Shown piece by piece: positions 27,342 to 35,782 of a stretch of DNA of 64,000 bases. The notes below the pieces were generated by a model. It was given only the letters and a program-made list of their open reading frames with translations, had not been told where the DNA came from and searched no databases. The translations under genes and the position numbers were made by a program. Source of the DNA: Nitratireductor indicus C115 (GTDB taxonomy: Bacteria > Pseudomonadota > Alphaproteobacteria > Rhizobiales > Rhizobiaceae); assembly GCF_000300515.1 (NCBI RefSeq), contig NZ_AMSI01000004.1:62001-126000 (forward strand). Reading direction: 5' to 3'. The first letter of the stretch is position 1. Every line of letters starts with the position of its first letter.

Positions 27342-29021
27342 ATGAGCGGTTCAGTTTTCTTTCTGCATATGGCAGGCGCGGTAGCGCTGCTTCTATGGGC
27401 CACCCGCATGGTGCGTACAGGCGTCGAGCGCGCCTATGGCAACGTATTGCGCCAGCGATTGCGCCGTACACTCGGCAATCCGGTGCTTGCCGCGCTGACA
27501 GGCCTTGCGCTTTCAATTGCCCTTCAAAGTTCGACGGCGGTTACGCTGTTGGTCGGCTCCTTTGCCGGGCTCGGCATCGTCACCGGGCTTTCGGGGATTC
27601 TCGCCGTTCGCGGCGCCGAAGTCGGCTCGGCCCTCGTGGTCAAGATTCTCACCTTCGATCTCACGCTTCTCGTGCCGCTTTGCCTGCTGGCCGGCACCTT
27701 CATCTTCATGGCGACGGAACGGCGCCAATGGCGTCAATTCGGCCGCATTCTCGTCGGCGTCGGCCTGCTTATCCTTTCGCTTGAGATGATGGGCGAGGCA
27801 TCGGAGCCACTGCGTCAAAGCACCATTGTCCCGCTGATCGTGGGCTATCTGTCCAGCGACCCGATCACGGCGTTCCTGCTCGCCGCAGTGGTGACTTATC
27901 TTTTCCACTCAAGCATCGCGGCCGTTCTTCTTTTGACGACCTTTGCTGCGCGCGGCATCGTTTCGCCCGAGCTCGGCATCATCATGGTTCTCGGCGTCAA
28001 TCTCGGCAGTTCCTTCATCGCACCGATGCTCACCCGCAGTTCGCCGCCCGCCTACCGCGTGGTGCCGCTCGGCAATCTTCTGATGCGCGGTCTGGGTTCG
28101 GTCGTGCTGCTCATAGCCTTCGTGATCTTCGATCCGACGCTCGAGCGCTTGGGCAGCGATCCCGCCGACCGCATTATCAATGCGCATATCGCCTTCAACG
28201 TCATTATCCTGATTGCGGGTATCCCGCTCTCCCGTCTCGTCCTGAAGGTCACGGAAGCGATCGTCGCTCTTCAGTCAGGCGGCTCGAAGGAAGAGGAAGA
28301 AGAGGAAACCGCTCTTCTTCCACACGAGGCAAGCGCACTGAACGACAACGCGCTCGATCACCCGCAACAGGCGCTGGCCAATGTGACCCGTGAAGCCGTG
28401 CGCATGTGTGAAACGATCGAATACATGCTGTGCCGCATTCTCGAACTTTATGAGAAGGCCGACCGCAAATCGATCCAGGAGTTGGCCGCGCTCGATGACA
28501 CGGTTGACCGCCGGCATGCCGCCATAAAGCTCTATCTCGCGCGCATCACCATGCACGAGATGACTGACGAGGAAGCCCGGCGCTGCCAGGAACTTCTCGG
28601 CTTTTGCGTCAAGCTGGAGCAGGTGGGCGACATCATCGTGCGCAACATGCTGGCGCATGTGGAAAAGAAAATGGAACGGGGCGTCGAGTTCACCGACGAA
28701 GGATGGCGCGAACTTTCCAATTTCCACGCCTCCGTGCTCGCCAATGCCCGTCTCGCATTCAATCTGCTCGTCACCCAGGACGCCCAGACCGCGCGCGAAC
28801 TGGTGATGGAGAAGGATCGCCTACGCGATGTAGAGAAGGAAACGAGCCGCAGGCATTTCGAGCGCCTGCGTCAGGGAACCGAACAGAGCGTGGAAACAAG
28901 CTCGCTCCACCTCGACACGATCCGCGATCTCAAGCAGATCAATTCCCTGCTTGCAGCTCTCGCTTATCCGGTTCTGGAGGAGCGCGGCCTCCTTAGCGGT
29001 TCCCGCCTCAAGGCGGTCTAA
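27342..29021 (+). CDS. Na/phosphate cotransporter family protein (NptII-like, PhoU-like C-terminus)
   Basis: 559 residues. The N-terminal ~310 residues hold the duplicated Na/Pi-cotransporter membrane domain, each half with the family QSS/HSS signature: ALQSSTAVTLLVGSFAGLGIV and FHSSIAAVLLLTTFAARGIV. An acidic linker (EEEEEE near residue 325) leads to a cytoplasmic PhoU-like helical domain (~350-550). Such proteins move phosphate across the inner membrane or control its balance. ATG at 27342 follows GAGGAGAAACACGAGACGA. Single-gene unit closed by a terminator. Confidence 0.92.
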   Translation: MSGSVFFLHMAGAVALLLWATRMVRTGVERAYGNVLRQRLRRTLGNPVLAALTGLALSIALQSSTAVTLLVGSFAGLGIVTGLSGILAVRGAEVGSALVVKILTFDLTLLVPLCLLAGTFIFMATERRQWRQFGRILVGVGLLILSLEMMGEASEPLRQSTIVPLIVGYLSSDPITAFLLAAVVTYLFHSSIAAVLLLTTFAARGIVSPELGIIMVLGVNLGSSFIAPMLTRSSPPAYRVVPLGNLLMRGLGSVVLLIAFVIFDPTLERLGSDPADRIINAHIAFNVIILIAGIPLSRLVLKVTEAIVALQSGGSKEEEEEETALLPHEASALNDNALDHPQQALANVTREAVRMCETIEYMLCRILELYEKADRKSIQELAALDDTVDRRHAAIKLYLARITMHEMTDEEARRCQELLGFCVKLEQVGDIIVRNMLAHVEKKMERGVEFTDEGWRELSNFHASVLANARLAFNLLVTQDAQTARELVMEKDRLRDVEKETSRRHFERLRQGTEQSVETSSLHLDTIRDLKQINSLLAALAYPVLEERGLLSGSRLKAV

Positions 29022-29044
29022 AATATCAGTGGTATTCCACCCAT

Positions 29045-29074
29045 GAAAACGCCTCCGGAAACGGGGGCGTTTTC
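29045..29074 (+). terminator. Terminator after the Na/Pi-cotransporter gene
   Basis: Inverted repeat GAAAACGCC-T-CC with GG-G-GGCGTTTTC around a short GGAAAC loop, ending in TTTTCG and followed by GTTTGC. Bidirectional in form. It ends the cotransporter message before the AT-rich leader of the putative effector gene. Confidence 0.75.
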
Positions 29075-29189
29075 GTTTGCGCTCTTATCTAAATATGTAT
29101 TAAGTAAAATTCTGCGAATTTCGGAGAGACTAATGAAATTATTATAATAATTCACAAATTTATATTTGTTATTTTTGAGGATTATTATT

Positions 29190-32090
29190 TTGAATATTTA
29201 TTCAGGAATACATTCCCGCTCCCCGTCAGAGCCCAGCATCAACAAACCGTCCACCGCGCTTCAAACAGGCCCAATATCCGGCGGCGATACTCTACGAGAA
29301 ACCTCTCTTTCATCCGCCGAGGACACCACTCGCTCGCCAGCACCGAGACCGGTCACAATCTTCAAGCCGGAAGCGGCAAGAAAGATCGGAGAGATCTCAT
29401 CGCGGGTGCACCAGAGTTTTCCCGATCTCCAAAAGACGGCCCGAGAAACGGCCAGCGAGATCGTTCTGGAATTGACCGGCAAGCACGCCGACCCGGACAA
29501 GCTCTATCTTCATGGCTTCTCAAGCGCCAGCACGTCGCACACAAGCTTCACGGGGTGGGAGCATCATGATGCCCCGACATTTTCCGCAACCCTGACCGAG
29601 ATGGTGCTGCGGAATTTCGATTCCCGCAAACAGGAACTGCAGTCCATCGATTTCAACGTCAACATGGGCGTCTACACAGACGGGCGTGATGGGGATTTTT
29701 ACGGGGCAGGAAACGATTTTCCCCTTCCGGTTTCTGCGTTCAGAGACGCTGTATGGGCAAAAGACATACAGACGGTTTTCTCCAGAAAGCTCGAGCAATT
29801 CTGGTCCTCCCATGAGGACGATGTCCGCCTTCTCTCCAAGGCGCAGTTCCTGATCGAAATCGATGCGGCGAAAAATGCGGGTCGGATCTCGGACGGTGCC
29901 TATCGTGCAATTCTTTCTTCAACAGCACCGGAAGTGCTTGATGGAGAAGAACTCAACTCTGCCGAGCTGGCAGCTACGCATAAGCCGAGCCCAGAAGCGC
30001 CCGCACTGCGCTTCGATGTCAATGGATATACATCGAGTGACATGGTTCGCTTCAAGACACCGGAAGGTGGCATCGTCCTCTATAGTCCGGGCGAGCACCC
30101 CTCTCTCCAGCAGTTCGAAACCGAAGCCAAGGAACGCGACTGGGTTCTCGCACAAGCACGCAGCGAAAGCGGGCTACCGGTTCTAGAAAGGCATTTCTCA
30201 CTCTATAACAGGCAGGACGGCATAACCTATACGGGCGCCGACAACGGGCTGAAGAAGCTTGCGGCCGGAACTTGGACAAGCGGAATCAACGTCAAGAACG
30301 AGCGCATTCAGCAGGATATCTTCACTGACATGGTGCAGCAGATGCGGGACCGCAGCCTGAGCGATGCCGATACACTCATCAAGTCGGACAGCGAGGTCAC
30401 CCGCGATATGTGGCTCGACGACGTTAAGGCCTTCAACAGCGTGTTCTGGCCGATCCTGATAATCGTTCCTGGTAGTCCCGCCACACTCACCACAAGCATG
30501 GTCGGGGAGCTCGGCCTTGAATCGGACAAGGCCATCGATGGCGACACCTACGATGAACGTAGCGCGGGCGCGAAGCAGGCCATTTCCACCGCGGGCACAA
30601 TGCTTCTGGGCGCTGCCCTTGGAAAGCTCCAAAGGAGCCTGGCTATCGACGAGGCCGGTTTTTCCGCACGGCCCTCCGAACCGACATCCGACACCCCCGG
30701 CATCGCAAAGGCCACATCCTCCCCACCCATCGCGGATATGGCCGCTTACGCCGTGCCGGATGCCACGGTCGCCAACGGCAAGATGAGCGCTGCGGGCATC
30801 TACCAGGTCGGGGACCGTTTCTTTATCCGGGCCTCAGATTCTGGCAGCACCCCGCAAACCTATGAGGTGCGAAGCGATTTCAGGTTCCGGGACCATTATG
30901 TCAACGTCATCGACCCACAATCGCGAAGGGCGGTGGCAATCATGCACAGTGATGGCAAGGGCGGCTGGCTCAGGGTGCCGGGAGACGGCGGAGGCGTCGA
31001 CCGCCCGCCGTATCGGGCAGTGAACGCGGAAGACATAAAACTGGCACTGAACGCCCAAGGCTATCTCGTCGAAACTGAATCCAGCTGGCGCAAGGCGAGT
31101 TTCAATACGATCGAACAGATGAAGGAGCGGGTCGATCGGGTACGGCTCAAATTCGAGGATCTGGGCAGGGAGGCGGAACAGGGAGGCAGAGTCGGCGACT
31201 ATCATCTTGTCTACAGGGTCGACAACGTGTCCCCCGAACGGATTCTCGCCGATGGATATTTTCGCCCTTCAAGACGTTTTTTCGCCCAACCAAACATGCT
31301 CCGCGCGCCAGCCACCATCGGAAGCGCATCGCTTAATGGGAATAACAATGTCTTGAGGTGGTGGTCGGCCGGCGACTGGTATGAAGGCGCGAGTTATCAG
31401 TATGCCATCGTTACCGAAGGCGAGCGCGTCGCTTCAGTGCTGGATGGCGGCGAAAGCGAAGAGGACGATTTCGACGAAGTGCATTTTCCACCACCCCGCG
31501 CCCAAAACGTCTATCTATTGGATTCTTCCGATGAGGAAATCCGCCGCATCATCTCGACACTGGCAGCCTCCAAGAGCGTCAACACCAGCTATGGCGTGCC
31601 ATTGCAGACTTATGTGGACTACAAAGCGGGGACATTGGAGCTTGATGACGTTGTAGCTTCTCCCCCGTCCACCACTCTCAGCGGAACAGTTCCAACCGAA
31701 CATGCATCAGTAACGGTTGGCTCTCTTTCAATATCGCGCCCACGAGTACAAAATTGGGTGGACTCCAGCCCCTTCGAGAAAGCGCCCGACGATCCAGACC
31801 TTGTTCCGCCCGAGCACGACGCCCCCTCCCCGGACTCTGCCTCAAGCCACCCGCATATAGCGGAAATTGAGCAAGCCGTGCCCGCTTGGGAGTACTTCAA
31901 TCCCCCCGAGAAGAAAAACGGGGTGATAATGTTCAACCTGGCCCGTCTCAGAGATGATCACACCCGATGGCCCCAGACAAAGGTAAGCGGCAGTTCTACC
32001 CCATATGATCGCGCCGGCCTCGACAAGCAGTCGGTACGGTATCACAGGGCTACATATTTCGGGCAGGCCGCACCACCAAATGACTTGTGA
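29190..32090 (+). CDS. Putative multidomain toxin/effector: DUF6543 (dermonecrotic-toxin-like) plus ADP-ribosyltransferase-like domain
   Basis: About 966 residues from TTG at 29190, with GAGGA 8 bases upstream (29177-29181). The first ~60 residues are rich in Ser, Pro and Thr with no hydrophobic signal peptide. Residues ~75-490 match the pattern of DUF6543/dermonecrotic-toxin-like proteins of Pseudomonas: LYLHGFSSASTSHTSFTGWEH, LTEMVLRNF, VYTDG, a FWSSHEDDVRLLSKAQFL segment, LRFDVNGYTSSDMVRF, ILYSPGE-like IVLYSPGEHPS, TRDMWLDDVKAFN. Residues ~535-600 have the GIYQVGDRFFIRA...YEVRSD beta motif that often follows. Residues ~670-785 resemble cholera/pertussis-type ADP-ribosyltransferases: HLVYRVDNVSPERILADGY (Arg 676), GSASLNGNNN, YQYAIVT, and DFDEVHFPPP...NVYLLD (Glu 763). 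The last ~170 residues are Pro/Ser/Asp-rich and unassigned. No immunity-type gene is adjacent. Domain calls are from pattern recognition and were not searched. Confidence 0.7.
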   Translation: MNIYSGIHSRSPSEPSINKPSTALQTGPISGGDTLRETSLSSAEDTTRSPAPRPVTIFKPEAARKIGEISSRVHQSFPDLQKTARETASEIVLELTGKHADPDKLYLHGFSSASTSHTSFTGWEHHDAPTFSATLTEMVLRNFDSRKQELQSIDFNVNMGVYTDGRDGDFYGAGNDFPLPVSAFRDAVWAKDIQTVFSRKLEQFWSSHEDDVRLLSKAQFLIEIDAAKNAGRISDGAYRAILSSTAPEVLDGEELNSAELAATHKPSPEAPALRFDVNGYTSSDMVRFKTPEGGIVLYSPGEHPSLQQFETEAKERDWVLAQARSESGLPVLERHFSLYNRQDGITYTGADNGLKKLAAGTWTSGINVKNERIQQDIFTDMVQQMRDRSLSDADTLIKSDSEVTRDMWLDDVKAFNSVFWPILIIVPGSPATLTTSMVGELGLESDKAIDGDTYDERSAGAKQAISTAGTMLLGAALGKLQRSLAIDEAGFSARPSEPTSDTPGIAKATSSPPIADMAAYAVPDATVANGKMSAAGIYQVGDRFFIRASDSGSTPQTYEVRSDFRFRDHYVNVIDPQSRRAVAIMHSDGKGGWLRVPGDGGGVDRPPYRAVNAEDIKLALNAQGYLVETESSWRKASFNTIEQMKERVDRVRLKFEDLGREAEQGGRVGDYHLVYRVDNVSPERILADGYFRPSRRFFAQPNMLRAPATIGSASLNGNNNVLRWWSAGDWYEGASYQYAIVTEGERVASVLDGGESEEDDFDEVHFPPPRAQNVYLLDSSDEEIRRIISTLAASKSVNTSYGVPLQTYVDYKAGTLELDDVVASPPSTTLSGTVPTEHASVTVGSLSISRPRVQNWVDSSPFEKAPDDPDLVPPEHDAPSPDSASSHPHIAEIEQAVPAWEYFNPPEKKNGVIMFNLARLRDDHTRWPQTKVSGSSTPYDRAGLDKQSVRYHRATYFGQAAPPNDL

Positions 32091-32162
32091 CATCAGCCCC
32101 CTTTGCGGGAGGTTCCATTCACATCTTGTCATATCTGGGGATTTTGCCGGCTTTAGACATTT

Positions 32163-33029
32163 ATGACGCTGGGAATCCGTTTGACTCGTTGGGCCAGACC
32201 TGCGAGCCTTAATCCCAATAATGAGACAAATGGGGCATCTGTCGAAAAATTGGAACGGACGCATGAGCGACAGGCGAATGGCGAGCTGGTGCGCGCCGTT
32301 GGCCTTACCAAACTTTACAAAACCCGCAATGGCGATACGGTCGAGGCGCTTTCGCCGACCTCAATCGAGATTCGCGACGGTGAATTTCTGAGCCTGATCG
32401 GCCCTTCCGGCTGCGGCAAATCCACCTTTCTGAAGATATTAGCAGGTCTTGAACAGCCGAGCGGCGGCAGTCTGGAATGGCGCGACGGTCCGCCCTCCAC
32501 TGGTGCCGATGTGGGCTATGTATTTCAGGAACCCGTCCTGTTGCCCTGGCTTTCGATCCTCGACAATGTGCGCTTCCCGCTGGATGTGTTCGGCGTTTCC
32601 AAGGCCGAAGGCAACGAGCGCGCGGCCGCCATGCTGGCGCTGGTCGGTCTCGGCGATTTCGGCAAGGCCCTGCCCAAGGAGCTCTCCGGCGGCATGCGCC
32701 AGCGCGCGGCAATCGCCCGCGCCCTCGTCTATCGCCCGCGCATCGTTCTGATGGACGAGCCGTTCGGTGCGCTCGATCTTCTCACCCGAGACCGGATGAA
32801 TGACGAACTCTTGCGCATCCGTGCCGAAACCGGTTCGACCATTGTCTTTGTAACCCATTCCATCGAGGAAGCGGCTTATCTGTCCGACCGCGTTGCGGTC
32901 ATGTCACCGCGGCCAGGCCGCATCAGCGCGCTGCATGAACTCGATCTCGGACCGGAACGCTCCGAGGCACTGAAGGACGATCCGCGCTTCCATGGCTGGC
33001 TCTCGACGCTGCGCAAGGAGCTGAAATGA
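32163..33029 (+). CDS. NitT/TauT-type ABC transporter ATP-binding protein
   Basis: ATPase of a taurine/nitrate/thiamine-precursor-type importer. Up to 288 residues: Walker A GPSGCGKSTFLKILAGL, Q-loop YVFQEPVLLPWLSILDNV (the LLPW pattern of this family), signature LSGGMRQRAAIARAL, Walker B IVLMDEPFGALD, H-loop VTHSIEEAAYLSDRV. The ATG at 32163 gives a ~42-residue unconserved lead and has no clear ribosome site, so the true start may be a GTG or TTG further in. Overlaps the permease start by four bases. Transport substrate probably a pyrimidine/purine base or nucleoside, given the phosphorylase within the operon. Confidence 0.87.
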   Translation: MTLGIRLTRWARPASLNPNNETNGASVEKLERTHERQANGELVRAVGLTKLYKTRNGDTVEALSPTSIEIRDGEFLSLIGPSGCGKSTFLKILAGLEQPSGGSLEWRDGPPSTGADVGYVFQEPVLLPWLSILDNVRFPLDVFGVSKAEGNERAAAMLALVGLGDFGKALPKELSGGMRQRAAIARALVYRPRIVLMDEPFGALDLLTRDRMNDELLRIRAETGSTIVFVTHSIEEAAYLSDRVAVMSPRPGRISALHELDLGPERSEALKDDPRFHGWLSTLRKELK

Positions 33030-33778
33030 CCGGCCGCGTCACACGCCTCGTCTTCAACGTGGTGACGCCGCTTCTCCTGGTTGCGGTGTGGTGGGCCTAT
33101 GTGAAGATATTCAACGTGCCGCGCTTCGTGCTGCCGGCGCCGGACGCCGTGTTTCGCGAACTCGTATCGCTGTTTGCGAAAGGCACCATCTGGCCGCATC
33201 TGGGGCACACGGTGGGTGTCATCCTTGCCGGCTTTGCCATAGGCGCCGCCGCCGGACTGGCGCTCGGCTTCATCCTGGGCAAGTGGCAGCGCGTGGAGCG
33301 CATCGTCGGCCCCTATCTCTTCTTCTTCCAGACCGCCCCGAAGATCGCGCTCGCGCCCCTCTTCATCCTGTGGTTCGGCCTCGGCCTGACCTCGAAGATC
33401 GTGCTAACCGTGTCGCTCGTCTTCTTCCCGGTCATGGTGGGCACCATGCTCGGTCTGCGCTCGGTGCCGGCCAATCTTCATTCGCTCTGCGCGATCCTGA
33501 AGCTCAGCCGCCGCGACAAGCTGTTGCGCGTCGAGCTCCCCTCCGCCGTTCCCGAGATATTCGCGGGCCTGAAGGTGGCCGCGGTCCAGGCGACCATCGG
33601 CGCGATCCTCGCCGAGTGGCTTTCGGGCGGCAAGGGGCTCGGTTACCTGATGGTCTTTGCCGGCACGACCTACAAGACCCCGCTGCTTTTTGCCATGGTG
33701 CTCATCACCTCGCTGCTCGGCATCATCGTCTACCAGTCGCTTGCAGCAACCGAGAAATGGCTCCTGTCATGGCGCTGA
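33026..33778 (+). CDS. NitT/TauT-type ABC transporter permease 1
   Basis: 250 residues, about six transmembrane helices, BPD_transp_1 family. Patterns: PRFVLPAPDAVFRELVSLFAKG, QTAPKIALAPLFILWFGLGLTSKIV, EAA-type region LSRRDKLLRVELPSAVPEIFAGLKVAAVQATIGAILAEWLSGGKGLGYLM. Start overlaps the ATPase stop (ATGA). Its C-terminus overlaps the nucleoside phosphorylase start. A second permease of the same family is at 35783-36550, so the channel is likely a heterodimer. Confidence 0.88.
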   Translation: MTGRVTRLVFNVVTPLLLVAVWWAYVKIFNVPRFVLPAPDAVFRELVSLFAKGTIWPHLGHTVGVILAGFAIGAAAGLALGFILGKWQRVERIVGPYLFFFQTAPKIALAPLFILWFGLGLTSKIVLTVSLVFFPVMVGTMLGLRSVPANLHSLCAILKLSRRDKLLRVELPSAVPEIFAGLKVAAVQATIGAILAEWLSGGKGLGYLMVFAGTTYKTPLLFAMVLITSLLGIIVYQSLAATEKWLLSWR

Positions 33779-34554
33779 AGGAACGCTCCGCAATCTGGCC
33801 CTGGCGCGATGGCGTTCCGCCGCATCTGCCACGTCCCCGGACAATGCCGCGCGCCTTTCTCCTGCCCGGCGACCCCGCCCGCGTGGACCGGGCTGCCGAA
33901 GTCCTCGATGATTTCCGCATCGTCGGCCAGAACCGCGAATACCGCATGGGCTGCGGTAACTGGCAAGGGACCCTGATCGGTGTCTGCTCCACCGGCATAG
34001 GCGGCGCATCCACAGAGATCGCCATGGTGGAACTCGCAGCCATGGGCGTGGACGTGACGATCCGTACCGGTGGCATGGGCGCGCTTGCCGCCGATCTCTC
34101 CCTCGGCGATTTTCTGATCGCCGATGAAGCGGTGCGCAACAGCGGTGTTGCAAGCTTTTATGCGGGTCCGGGTGAAAGAGTGCGGGCTGCCAGCAGTGTC
34201 GTCGATGCGCTCGAAGAAGCACGCAAGGCACTCGGCCTCCCAGGCCGCACCGGAAAACCCGCAACCGCCGATGGCTATTACCGCGCGCAGGGCCGCCCCG
34301 ACCGGCCGGACGGGGCCGGCAATCCTTCTCTTCTCGACGCGCTCGCAGCGAAAGGTGCTGACGGGGTCGAGATGGAGGCCGAGGTGGTGCTTGCAGCAGG
34401 CGCAGCCCTCGGCCTGAAGGCCGGCGCCGTGCTTGCCGTCCATGCCCACCGGCGCAGCGATGGCTGGCTTGAAGATTACGAGAAGACGCAGCGCGATCTG
34501 TTGTTCATTGGCGCCCGTGCCGCGGCGACGGTTCTCGCGACTGGTCCGGTTTAA
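33769..34554 (+). CDS. Nucleoside phosphorylase (uridine phosphorylase-like)
   Basis: About 261 residues of the PNP/UDP phosphorylase family, which splits nucleosides with phosphate to base and ribose-1-phosphate. Visible motifs: FLLPGDPARVDRAAEVLDD near the start (phosphate site GDP), VCSTGIGGASTEIAMVELAAMGVDVTIRTGGMGAL (family signature), and GVEMEAEVVLAAGAALGLKAGAVLAVHAHR (the VEME ribose-binding motif). It starts inside the end of the permease gene (ATG at 33769; 33757 also possible). Placement inside an ABC transporter operon indicates that the importer brings in nucleosides or bases. Whether uridine or another nucleoside is cleaved is not decided. Confidence 0.82.
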   Translation: MALKERSAIWPWRDGVPPHLPRPRTMPRAFLLPGDPARVDRAAEVLDDFRIVGQNREYRMGCGNWQGTLIGVCSTGIGGASTEIAMVELAAMGVDVTIRTGGMGALAADLSLGDFLIADEAVRNSGVASFYAGPGERVRAASSVVDALEEARKALGLPGRTGKPATADGYYRAQGRPDRPDGAGNPSLLDALAAKGADGVEMEAEVVLAAGAALGLKAGAVLAVHAHRRSDGWLEDYEKTQRDLLFIGARAAATVLATGPV

Positions 34555-34596
34555 CAACAACAAACGTCAAACAGCATCCCCAAGAGGAGAACGACG

Positions 34597-35613
34597 ATGA
34601 GATTCCTATCAGCATTCGGCAAGGCGGCGCAGGCCGCCCTCATTGCCGCGGCAACCGTCTTCGGCATCCAGGCCGCATCGACCCCCGCGACGGCTCAGGA
34701 AAAGGTGACCATCCAGATCGACGGCGCCGCGGTGCCCTACTATCTGCCCATGTATGTCGCCGACCACTACGGCTACTTCAAGGAAGAAGGGCTGGAGGTC
34801 GAATTCCTTTACGCCAACGCCGCCGATATCCTGAACAACATCGCCGCCGGCAATGTGCAGTTCGGCTTCCCGAACGGCGATGCGGTGATTTCCGCGCGTG
34901 CCAACGGCCTGCCGGTGAAGGTGGTGCACTCCACCTATCAGCGCGGCATCGGCGCCGTGCTCTTCAAGCAGGCGAGCGGCATCAAGACCCCCGCCGATCT
35001 TGCAGGCAAGAAGGTGGCTGTAACCAGCTATGGAAGCCCCAACTATATCCAGCTTCAGGTCATGATGAGCCAGGCCGGCAAATCCGTCGACGACGCCAAT
35101 GTCGAGATCGTCGGCACCGGGGCTATCCTTGACGCGCTGAAGTCCGATCAGGTCGATGCCATCGTCTTCTCCATGTTGCGCTATTACGCGCTCAAGGCGG
35201 AAGGCGTGGATGTCGGCATGATCCCGTCCGATGATTACCTGCCGAGCCATGGCAATGTGCTCGTGACCTCGGAAGACTATCTGGCTGCGAACCCCAAGGT
35301 CGTGAAAGGCTTCATCGCTGCGCTCGACAAGGCGCTAAAGCACATCGTCGACGGCGACGTGGCAAAGGAAGTCTCCATGGTGATCGACACCTACACGCCT
35401 ACCTTCGCACCGCAGAAGGACATCGTGACCGAGATCATCAACGAGGTCTTCGTCAAGACGCTCTGGCAGAGCGATGACACAAAAGCGAACGGCTTCGGCT
35501 ATGGCAATATTGCCTCCTGGCAGAAGACAATCGACGTCGCCAAGGAATATGAAGCCATTCCGGACAGCTTCGACGCTGCCGACCTGGTCGTCGAAAAGCC
35601 CTCCGATTTCTAG
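34597..35613 (+). CDS. NMT1/THI5-like periplasmic substrate-binding protein
   Basis: Substrate-binding component of the NitT/TauT-type importer. 338 residues; signal peptide ending TPATAQ before EKVTIQIDG. NMT1/THI5-type patterns: VPYYLPMYVADHYGYFKEEGLEVEFLYAN, NIAAGNVQFGFPNGDAVISARANGLPVKVVHSTYQRG, TPADLAGKKVAVTSYGSPNYIQLQVMM. THI5-like proteins bind pyrimidines and related rings; no thiamine riboswitch precedes the operon, and the phosphorylase gene supports a nucleoside or nucleobase ligand. Strong AGAGGAGAA ribosome site. Confidence 0.88.
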   Translation: MRFLSAFGKAAQAALIAAATVFGIQAASTPATAQEKVTIQIDGAAVPYYLPMYVADHYGYFKEEGLEVEFLYANAADILNNIAAGNVQFGFPNGDAVISARANGLPVKVVHSTYQRGIGAVLFKQASGIKTPADLAGKKVAVTSYGSPNYIQLQVMMSQAGKSVDDANVEIVGTGAILDALKSDQVDAIVFSMLRYYALKAEGVDVGMIPSDDYLPSHGNVLVTSEDYLAANPKVVKGFIAALDKALKHIVDGDVAKEVSMVIDTYTPTFAPQKDIVTEIINEVFVKTLWQSDDTKANGFGYGNIASWQKTIDVAKEYEAIPDSFDAADLVVEKPSDF

Positions 35614-35712
35614 ACGCATTTGCGGCCGGGTGAAATCACCTGACGGGCGCATAAATGCCGGAAACAAGAAGATGGAGCGGAGCAGCGTTTCCGCGAAGCG
35701 ATGAACCGCTCC
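35614..35712 (+). repeat. Palindromic intergenic repeat, copy 2
   Basis: Lies between the binding-protein stop and the second permease. Closely matches the inverse of the 52304-52410 element: GGTGAAATCACCTGAC (hairpin GGTGA-AA-TCACC at about 35630-35641), CGCATAAATGCCGG, GAAACAAGAAGATGGAGCGG (35661-35680), then an imperfect GCGTTTCCGCGAAGCG hairpin and ACCGCTCC. Matched by eye. Confidence 0.7.
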
Positions 35713-35782
35713 AACAACCATCGGGCCGGGGCACGGATTGTTGCCCCGGACCGCCTCTGAAAATGCAAACCCGGACCGAACC

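Noticed and set aside
32091-32300. Thiamine (TPP) riboswitch upstream of the THI5-like transporter operon
   Set aside because: Looked for because of the NMT1/THI5-like binding protein; no CTGAGA core or matching stems are present.
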